This document shows, in pieces, positions 1 through 5,600 of a stretch of DNA of 5,600 nucleotides. The DNA is from Alphaproteobacteria bacterium (GTDB lineage Bacteria; Pseudomonadota; Alphaproteobacteria; CAAHEQ01; UBA3637): assembly GCA_017513365.1 (NCBI GenBank), contig JAFXFY010000025.1, positions 1 through 5,600 on the forward strand, read 5' to 3'. Below the pieces are notes generated by a model. It was not told where the DNA came from. It ran no database searches and saw only the letters and a program-made list of their open reading frames with translations. Made by a program: the position numbers and the translations under genes. Every line of letters begins with the position of its first letter. Positions within the stretch are counted from its first letter, which is position 1.

Positions 1-975
1 TCCGATGACTCTCAAGGGGCTATGCGACAAATTGGTCAAGCGTTATGGCAATTGGATAAAATTAATGTGCTGTCGGATGGGGAATTTAATGACATTTTTA
101 CGTTGGCCGAGCAGTCTGAGTCGGCTTTGGCGGACGCAACGGCTGGTTTAGAACGGGCAATGCAAAATTGGGGAGATGTGTCCCAATTACCCCAGATTGA
201 TGACAGGTTATTTGCCTTAAAAGATATGGCCAGAAAACACCATGTTTCTGTTGCTGACTTAAATGGGTTATTGGCGGACTTTGAACAAAAGTTGGCAACA
301 TTGGAAAATGGGCATAATGAAATTGCCGCTTTACAAAAGGATGAAGAAAACGCGCGGTTGACTTATATTGAATGTGCTCAAAAATTATCGGCTGAACGAT
401 TAAAAACGGCTAAAAAATTAGATGGAGCGGTAGCTGCTGAATTACCGGCACTGAAATTATCCAAGGCATCGTTTTTAACGCAAATTCAAGAAGTGCCACC
501 ACATGAATGGAATGAACACGGTATGGATAAGGTGGTCTTTATGGTGTCAACGAATACCGGTGTGCCGTTTGCTCCGATTCATAAAGTTGCCTCGGGGGGG
601 GAATTATCTCGTTTTATGTTGGCATTAAAGGTTAATTTAGCTGCCTCTGAACGGCTCAGTACATTAGTGTTTGATGAGGTTGATACCGGTATCGGTGGGG
701 CCACGGCGGCAGCGGTTGGTGAAAGATTGGCTAAGTTGGCTGATGAATGCCAAGTATTGGTGGTAACGCATTCACCTCAGGTGGCGGCATTTGGAGCATA
801 TCACTATGTGGTGGGTAAATCCGAGCAAAACAAAACGGTTATCACATATGTAAAATGTATTGAAAATGATGACCGTCTAATGGAAGTGGCTCGGATGTTA
901 TCAGGGGCCGAAATTACCGAATCAGGCAAACAAATGGCACAGGAGTTATTGACAAAATCATGCAAAAAGAATTAG
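1..975 (+). CDS. recN: DNA repair ATPase RecN, C-terminal part (5' end outside window)
   Basis: RecN is a cytoplasmic SMC-like ATPase that acts in recombinational repair of double-strand breaks. The frame is open from base 1, so the N-terminal Walker A half is missing; 324 residues are visible, against about 550 in a typical RecN. The ATG at base 22 is internal, not a start, because the homology-like sequence continues upstream of it. Visible residues about 1-130 are helical and charged, fitting the end of the coiled-coil arm. The C-terminal ATPase lobe follows. It has the ABC signature ASGGELSR (bases 589-612), Walker B and D-loop VFDEVDTGIGG (from base 667) and the H-loop VVTHSPQVA (His codon at 769). 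The end, MLSGAEIT plus a short tail, is typical of alphaproteobacterial RecN. It stops with TAG inside the ligA start region, a 16-bp overlap that suggests coupled expression. All catalytic motifs in the visible part are intact, with no frameshift. Confidence 0.96.
   Translation, partial: SDDSQGAMRQIGQALWQLDKINVLSDGEFNDIFTLAEQSESALADATAGLERAMQNWGDVSQLPQIDDRLFALKDMARKHHVSVADLNGLLADFEQKLATLENGHNEIAALQKDEENARLTYIECAQKLSAERLKTAKKLDGAVAAELPALKLSKASFLTQIQEVPPHEWNEHGMDKVVFMVSTNTGVPFAPIHKVASGGELSRFMLALKVNLAASERLSTLVFDEVDTGIGGATAAAVGERLAKLADECQVLVVTHSPQVAAFGAYHYVVGKSEQNKTVITYVKCIENDDRLMEVARMLSGAEITESGKQMAQELLTKSCKKN
941..945 (+). promoter_or_regulatory. Probable ribosome binding site of ligA
   Basis: AGGAG lies inside the recN coding sequence, 14 nt before the ligA ATG at 960. 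This spacing is longer than the usual 5-10 nt. No better Shine-Dalgarno sequence lies closer, and no ATG, GTG or TTG in the ligA frame sits between this site and 960. Initiation may therefore lean on ribosomes finishing recN, whose stop codon falls 16 bp into the overlap. Confidence 0.5.
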
Positions 976-3068
976 CGCATTTAACCGATTTAGAGGCCGC
1001 CGCCGAACTGGCTCAGTTATCCAAACGCCTTAAGGAATTGGAAATAGCTTATCACACATATGATGCGCCATTGGTCAGTGATGCCGAGTATGACGTTTTA
1101 AAGCGACGCAATGAAGAATTAGAGCGGTTATTCCCCCATTTAATACGATCTGATTCACCTAGTTTGCGAGTCGGTGGTGCTGTGGCAGAGGGTTTTCAAA
1201 AAATAACGCATAAAGTGCCGATGTTATCACTTGGGAATATTTTTGAAGTCGCAGAAATTGCCGATTTTGTGGATAAAATTCGTCGTTTTTTGGGATTGCC
1301 CGATACACAGGAAATTGAATTTGTTGCAGAACCCAAAATTGATGGCCTGTCTTACAGTGCGATGTATCATAATGGTATTTTTGAAACTGGGGCAACACGG
1401 GGGGATGGAACCGTTGGGGAAGATATTACTGCTAATTTGAAAACCATTGATCAATTGCCAAAACGTTTTTCGGAGTCAGATAATTTGTTTGCTCATCCTG
1501 TTCCAAAGTGGTTGGATGTACGAGGGGAAGTATATATGTCTAAATCCGATTTTTTGGCTTTGAATAGCGAAGCTGAAAAAATGGGAAAAAAACTGTTTGC
1601 AAATCCCAGAAATGCGGCAGCCGGTTCTCTCAGACAATTAGATGCTGCCGTTACGGCAACACGCAAACTCAGTTTGTTCAGCTATGCTTATGGTTTTTTA
1701 GAGGGGCAAAAATGGTCTTCTCATTGGGATTTTTTAACCTCTTTAAAGGGGTGGGGATTTCCAGTTAGTCCCGATATTAAATTATGCAAAAATGCTCAGG
1801 AATTGGCTGATTATTACACCGATATGATGGCCAAACGGGCGGATTTACCCTATGATATTGATGGGGTGGTGTATAAGGTCAATGATTATGCGTTGCAAGA
1901 ACGATTGGGATTTATTACCCGATCTCCCAGATGGGCAATTGCTCATAAATTTCCGGCGGAACAAGCTATTACACGGCTTAATGCTATTCGGATACAAGTT
2001 GGTCGGACAGGGGCTTTGACACCGGTGGCTGATGTGGAACCTATCAATGTTGGTGGTGTGATTGTTAAACATGCAACGCTACATAATGCCGATGAAATTG
2101 CCCGAAAAGATATTCGTGAAGGGGATATGGTCGTGATACAACGGGCCGGTGATGTGATACCGCAAATTGTTGACGTATTAACGGATAAACGACCGGAAAA
2201 TTCAAGACCATTTGATTTCCCAACGGTATGCCCGATTTGTGGAGCAACTGCGGTGAAAGAGGGTGATGATGCGATTACCTATTGTACCGGTGGCTTAGGG
2301 TGTCCGGCTCAGGCATTGGAAAGTTTAAAACATTTCGTGTCAAAATCGGCGTTAGATATTGATGGGCTTGGAGCTAAAAATATTGAATTGTTTTTTGAAC
2401 TTGGATGGATAAAAACAGCCGCTGATTTATTTGACCTGCCTCAAAAATATGCAGATGAATTGCGTATGCGTGACGGATGGGGGCCAAAGTCCGTAGAGAA
2501 TTTAACCGAAGCATTAAATAAAGCCAAAAGTGGTGTGGCCTTAGATCGGTTTATTTATGCTCTTGGTATTCGTGAAGTGGGTGAAGCAACGGCTCGGTTA
2601 TTTGCTAAAACTTTTGGGGTATGGGATGTGTTTTTTGAGGCCGTTCGGAGCGAAAACGCCTTTGACGTGTTGCAACATATTGAGGGTGTCGGACCGATTA
2701 TGGCACAGTATGTTGTGGATTTTTTTGCCGAAAGTCATAATTTAACACAAATTCATCGGTTGGTGGATATTGTACAAGTAATGCCTTATGAAAAAGACGA
2801 AGAAAAACAAACCTTTTTGTCCGGTAAAACGGTTGTTTTTACGGGTACCTTGACCACAATGACACGAGCAGAAGCTAAAGCTAAGGCGGTATCTGCCGGC
2901 GCAAAGGTATCAGGGAGTGTATCGGCTAAAACGGATTTTGTTGTGGCAGGGGAGTCTGCAGGCAGTAAGTTAAAACAAGCGCAAAATTTGGGTGTTCGTG
3001 TTTTATCCGAAAAAGAATTTCATCAAGTACTTGACGAAGGCTTTAATTATCAGTATGATGAAATCTAA
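960..3068 (+). CDS. ligA: NAD-dependent DNA ligase LigA
   Basis: LigA seals nicks in duplex DNA during replication and repair, using NAD+ to adenylate itself. All domains are present in 702 residues. Domain Ia holds Tyr31, His32, Asp41, Tyr44 and Asp45, matching the NAD-binding set of E. coli LigA at a constant offset of 9. The nucleotidyltransferase domain has the adenylated lysine Lys126 in KIDG, RGEV (Glu190), DGVVYK (Asp301, Lys306) and AHKF (Lys330). The OB fold (about 336-420) contains VGRTG. The zinc finger uses Cys424, Cys427, Cys442 and Cys448, with the same spacing as E. coli. Helix-hairpin-helix motifs follow (IDGLG near 467, GWGPKS near 506, IREVGEA, IEGVGP), then a BRCT domain (about 618-695). 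The N-terminus is about 9 residues longer than in E. coli, as expected for alphaproteobacterial forms, and supports the ATG at 960. It overlaps recN by 16 bp and ends with TAA at 3066-3068. Nothing appears broken. Confidence 0.98.
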   Translation: MQKELAHLTDLEAAAELAQLSKRLKELEIAYHTYDAPLVSDAEYDVLKRRNEELERLFPHLIRSDSPSLRVGGAVAEGFQKITHKVPMLSLGNIFEVAEIADFVDKIRRFLGLPDTQEIEFVAEPKIDGLSYSAMYHNGIFETGATRGDGTVGEDITANLKTIDQLPKRFSESDNLFAHPVPKWLDVRGEVYMSKSDFLALNSEAEKMGKKLFANPRNAAAGSLRQLDAAVTATRKLSLFSYAYGFLEGQKWSSHWDFLTSLKGWGFPVSPDIKLCKNAQELADYYTDMMAKRADLPYDIDGVVYKVNDYALQERLGFITRSPRWAIAHKFPAEQAITRLNAIRIQVGRTGALTPVADVEPINVGGVIVKHATLHNADEIARKDIREGDMVVIQRAGDVIPQIVDVLTDKRPENSRPFDFPTVCPICGATAVKEGDDAITYCTGGLGCPAQALESLKHFVSKSALDIDGLGAKNIELFFELGWIKTAADLFDLPQKYADELRMRDGWGPKSVENLTEALNKAKSGVALDRFIYALGIREVGEATARLFAKTFGVWDVFFEAVRSENAFDVLQHIEGVGPIMAQYVVDFFAESHNLTQIHRLVDIVQVMPYEKDEEKQTFLSGKTVVFTGTLTTMTRAEAKAKAVSAGAKVSGSVSAKTDFVVAGESAGSKLKQAQNLGVRVLSEKEFHQVLDEGFNYQYDEI

Positions 3069-3076
3069 GTGATAAT

Positions 3077-3083
3077 AAGGGGA
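3077..3083 (+). promoter_or_regulatory. Ribosome binding site of the YdbH-like gene
   Basis: AAGGGGA sits 7 nt upstream of the ATG at 3091, in the 22-bp gap after the ligA stop. It is the best Shine-Dalgarno match near any candidate start of this gene and decides the start. The next in-frame ATG, at 3208 (Met40), follows a run of eight T and has no such site. No promoter or terminator hairpin fits in the gap, which argues for transcription continuing from ligA. Confidence 0.75.
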
Positions 3084-3090
3084 TGTCAGA

Positions 3091-5600
3091 ATGAATTACG
3101 ATCCAAATGATTTATTGAGTCAGATTTCAGCTCAAGATGAAGTGGTGGAAGATACACCGAAAAAGAAAAAACATCGGTCTATTTCAATTGATTTTGCCGT
3201 TTTTTTTATGAAATTAACGTTTGCGTTTGATGAGGTAAAACGCAAATATAATTTCTTATTTTCTTTCTTGGGGTGGTTGTGGGCCGTTTTTATGGTTTTA
3301 GTCTATATCGGTGGTTTGGCCATGCTTGGTTTGTTAGGATATAGCTATCTGACTTTTCCGGATAAAGTACACAACGCATTGATAACACAAGGAATTGTTA
3401 CAAAAGGATATGAAGTTGAAAATATGTCTTTGTCTAGAATTGAACTGAAAAATTTAGAGGATAAAGACGGTACTTATTCCATTAAAAAAATGGTTATTCA
3501 TTCAACGTTTGCTGATTTTATACGAGGACGAGTTAAATCGGTTGAATTGGATGGTGTTAAAGTTAAGGTTAGTGAAACTGAAAAAGGATTAAATTTGGGT
3601 AAATTACCCGAAGCCTTGATTACGCTGAATCAAAATCCTGCGTTGCACCGTATTAAAGTTAATAATTTGCAGATAAATAATGCCGAATTGTCGGTAAATG
3701 GTAAGAATTTTGTTATCCCTGTTTCTTTCCATTTAACGGGGATATATTCTCATGAATCTAAAATTACAATGACTTTATTTACCCGTAAAGATGCCGTTAA
3801 AATGGATGGTGTGCTTTCTATTACGGGAACGGCTCAAAAAATGGAATTTGCTTTAAAAATTAATAATGGCACATTAGAATTGCCGGGGCGGACACCGGAA
3901 AACATCTCCGGTGAAATCAACCTTTCTACTCAAAAAATGGAACTAACTAAGGTCAGTGGGCATTTAAAGTTGTCTTATGGTAAAAATTTAAAAGAGTTGA
4001 ATGTGTCCATGAACAGTGGTAAAGGGGGCTATGCCGGTAATGTATCAATCGGTATTACACAAGGTAATTTAAATGGTCAAGATGTACAATCTCATTTGGC
4101 GGTAGATTTTTCCGAATTAAATTTTGAGTCGTTGTATCGGTTTACCACGAAAAAACCTTTAAAAGTGAAAATGCGTTCTTTTAAATTGCCACGATTTGAT
4201 TTGGCAAATTTAACGGCGACTTTAAATGGAACATTAACATGCGACAGATTGGATTGTTCGTATCAAGTCAGCTCAGCATCACCTGTTTTTATAAAAGAAA
4301 TTAATGCAGTATTTGAAGGAGAAACGATAAAATCAACGGAAGAATTTAATTTTACATTGGTGCCGAATAAAAAAACGTCTTTGTCTTATAAAAATGGCGA
4401 GTTTAATTATGATTTAAAAGTTCAAAATGTGTTGTTTTCTGGTTATCGAAATATGTCCTCTATGCCGATATCATTATCTGCTTCGGCCGCTGAGGTATTA
4501 GGGGCTTACTATACAAATGGCAAACCTCAACATATGAAAATCAGTGCCCAAAAAATGAATATTTCTACACCGGAAATTCGGTTGTCAAATGCATCATTTA
4601 AACGGGATGATATGTTTAATGAATCCTCTAAACTCAGTTGGACGGCAGACGAAGCTGAAATTTTGCAAAATGATGTATTAAAAACACCATTTAAGGTATC
4701 CTTGGAAAAAACAGGGGCCGGTTTGGAAACTAAAGCGAATATCGTTATTGATAATGTTATCAATATCTCGTTTGCGGGTGTTTCACGGTTATTAACAGGC
4801 GAATTTAATGGTAATTTGTATGTCAAAGAGTTTGATTTAGCTAAATTAAAAACGCCACTTTCTGATATGTCATCATTATTTGTTAATGGTATGACAAATT
4901 TATCCGGCAAGGTGGCTTTGGTTGGTCGGATTTATTTTAAGAACAGTAAACAAATTGCCGGTCCGATGTTAGTGTCATTAAAAGTTGTCGGGTTTTCAAA
5001 AGGTGATACTAAAGTATCCGGATTAAATACGGTTCTATCCTTACAAACATTGGTTCCGTTGGTAACAGCCGCTAATCAAAGTATCTTTATTTCAGATATT
5101 TCCGGTACCTTACCAATTCAAAATGTACTGGCAGATATTAAATTAGATAGCCAATTTTTAAGAGTATCTTCGGCTCAAATGGCATTAGGGGGGATGACCT
5201 TAACGGCAGATTCAGTTATATTGCCGTTAAAAGCTAATTCATCTTTGTTAAACTTTAAAAATTTGGCTGTTAATTTATCCGATTTAGTACCGTATGTGAA
5301 TTTATCTGGTGCTAAGGTATCTGGTAAGGGGAGCATGCAGGTATCATTAGAAATGAAAGATGATAAAATCTTGATAAAAGATGGGGAATTTAAAGTATTA
5401 AATGCCGATGTGTCATTAAACGATGCGGATAAGGCACTTAAGTCATATTTTGAAAATGCGTCTTCTTATGTTATTCGCAGTGGTAATATCTTTATAGATT
5501 CGGAAGAGGCCGATAATACGTTGAATTTAAGTTTGTCATTAGATGGGCGTGTGCAACCGTCTGCTAAGATGAAAAATGTTCGCAAACAATTAAATCAAAA
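3091..5600 (+). CDS. YdbH-like (DctA-YdbH domain) AsmA-type envelope protein, 3' end outside window
   Basis: The frame stays open for 836 codons to the right edge; E. coli YdbH has 879. Residues 1-52 are polar, with a KKKKHR cluster at 24-29 and more positive charge at 50-52. A long hydrophobic stretch follows at about 55-87, and then a large domain of alternating short hydrophobic and polar strands. By the positive-inside rule, the N-terminus is cytoplasmic and the bulk periplasmic. Residues about 646-770 resemble the YdbH C-terminal domain: a GLNTVLSLQTL stretch, then NQSIFISDISGTLPIQN, an ALGGM motif near 698-702, LSDLVPYVNLSGAKVSGKG, and a KIDG-like 'ILIKDGEFKV' strand pair. E. coli YdbH, with YhdP and TamB, is implicated in moving phospholipids to the outer membrane and works with the small proteins YnbE and YdbL, whose genes lie beside it; any such genes here would lie beyond the window. 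The family call rests on remembered pattern, not a search. Another AsmA-like or translocation-type beta-rich protein is the main alternative. The older 'dicarboxylate transport' family label should not be read as function. Confidence 0.72.
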   Translation, partial: MNYDPNDLLSQISAQDEVVEDTPKKKKHRSISIDFAVFFMKLTFAFDEVKRKYNFLFSFLGWLWAVFMVLVYIGGLAMLGLLGYSYLTFPDKVHNALITQGIVTKGYEVENMSLSRIELKNLEDKDGTYSIKKMVIHSTFADFIRGRVKSVELDGVKVKVSETEKGLNLGKLPEALITLNQNPALHRIKVNNLQINNAELSVNGKNFVIPVSFHLTGIYSHESKITMTLFTRKDAVKMDGVLSITGTAQKMEFALKINNGTLELPGRTPENISGEINLSTQKMELTKVSGHLKLSYGKNLKELNVSMNSGKGGYAGNVSIGITQGNLNGQDVQSHLAVDFSELNFESLYRFTTKKPLKVKMRSFKLPRFDLANLTATLNGTLTCDRLDCSYQVSSASPVFIKEINAVFEGETIKSTEEFNFTLVPNKKTSLSYKNGEFNYDLKVQNVLFSGYRNMSSMPISLSASAAEVLGAYYTNGKPQHMKISAQKMNISTPEIRLSNASFKRDDMFNESSKLSWTADEAEILQNDVLKTPFKVSLEKTGAGLETKANIVIDNVINISFAGVSRLLTGEFNGNLYVKEFDLAKLKTPLSDMSSLFVNGMTNLSGKVALVGRIYFKNSKQIAGPMLVSLKVVGFSKGDTKVSGLNTVLSLQTLVPLVTAANQSIFISDISGTLPIQNVLADIKLDSQFLRVSSAQMALGGMTLTADSVILPLKANSSLLNFKNLAVNLSDLVPYVNLSGAKVSGKGSMQVSLEMKDDKILIKDGEFKVLNADVSLNDADKALKSYFENASSYVIRSGNIFIDSEEADNTLNLSLSLDGRVQPSAKMKNVRKQLNQ

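Noticed and set aside
22..24. ATG at 22 as the start of the first gene
   Set aside because: The frame is open from base 1 and the sequence corresponds to the middle of RecN, so this is an internal methionine of a gene cut by the window edge.
1159..1454. Short overlapping open frames on both strands within ligA
   Set aside because: They lie inside the nucleotidyltransferase-coding part of an intact ligase and show no protein-like features of their own.
3069..3090. Promoter or terminator between ligA and the third gene
   Set aside because: The 22-bp gap holds no hairpin with a T-run and no -35/-10 pair; only the ribosome binding site can be supported.
3083..3094. Three-codon micro-frame ATG TCA GAA TGA whose stop overlaps the YdbH-like start codon
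   Set aside because: Its ATG begins within the AAGGGGA site itself, leaving no room for ribosome spacing, so the ATGA overlap is probably chance.
3208..3210. Alternative start at Met40 of the YdbH-like protein
   Set aside because: No Shine-Dalgarno precedes it (a run of eight T does), whereas the ATG at 3091 has a good site 7 nt upstream.
4527..4910. Minus-strand open frame of 127 codons
   Set aside because: It lies wholly within the YdbH-like gene on the opposite strand, has no recognisable domain, and looks like a shadow of the AT-rich plus-strand frame.

Overview
The window suggests a low-GC, AT-leaning alphaproteobacterium. RecN and LigA carry the residue patterns of alphaproteobacterial orthologues, for example the RRNEELE..FPHL..SDSPSLRVG stretch of LigA and MLSGAEIT near the RecN C-terminus. 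The recN-ligA order is common at the end of the alphaproteobacterial ftsA-ftsZ-lpxC-bamD region. Codon choice is A/T-rich. Tryptophan is always TGG, and no in-frame TGA occurs in the three genes, so the standard bacterial code fits. I cannot assign a genus; low-GC lineages such as Holosporales-like or uncultured gut Alphaproteobacteria are possible.

Layout: all three genes lie on the plus strand and are packed tightly. Positions 1-975 hold the C-terminal 324 residues of the repair ATPase RecN, open at the left edge. Positions 960-3068 hold a complete NAD-dependent DNA ligase, LigA (702 aa), whose start overlaps the end of recN by 16 bp. After a 22-bp gap with a clear ribosome binding site, a third frame runs from 3091 to the right edge with no stop codon (836 codons visible). 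It encodes a membrane-anchored, probably beta-rich periplasmic protein whose C-terminal part resembles the YdbH / 'DctA-YdbH' family, one of the AsmA-like proteins implicated in phospholipid transport between the inner and outer membranes.

The overlap, the short gap and the absence of any visible terminator or promoter point to one transcript. RecN (double-strand-break repair) and LigA (nick sealing) make functional sense together. The YdbH-like gene is an envelope gene and probably shares transcription rather than function, or continues the envelope theme of the lpxC-bamD region expected upstream. No RNA genes, mobile elements, CRISPR arrays or long repeats were seen, and there is no gene-free stretch longer than 22 bp. 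I found no new biological system. The points most worth checking are details of the YdbH-like protein: its N-terminal extension and long membrane segment, a lone cysteine pair, and its position after ligA.
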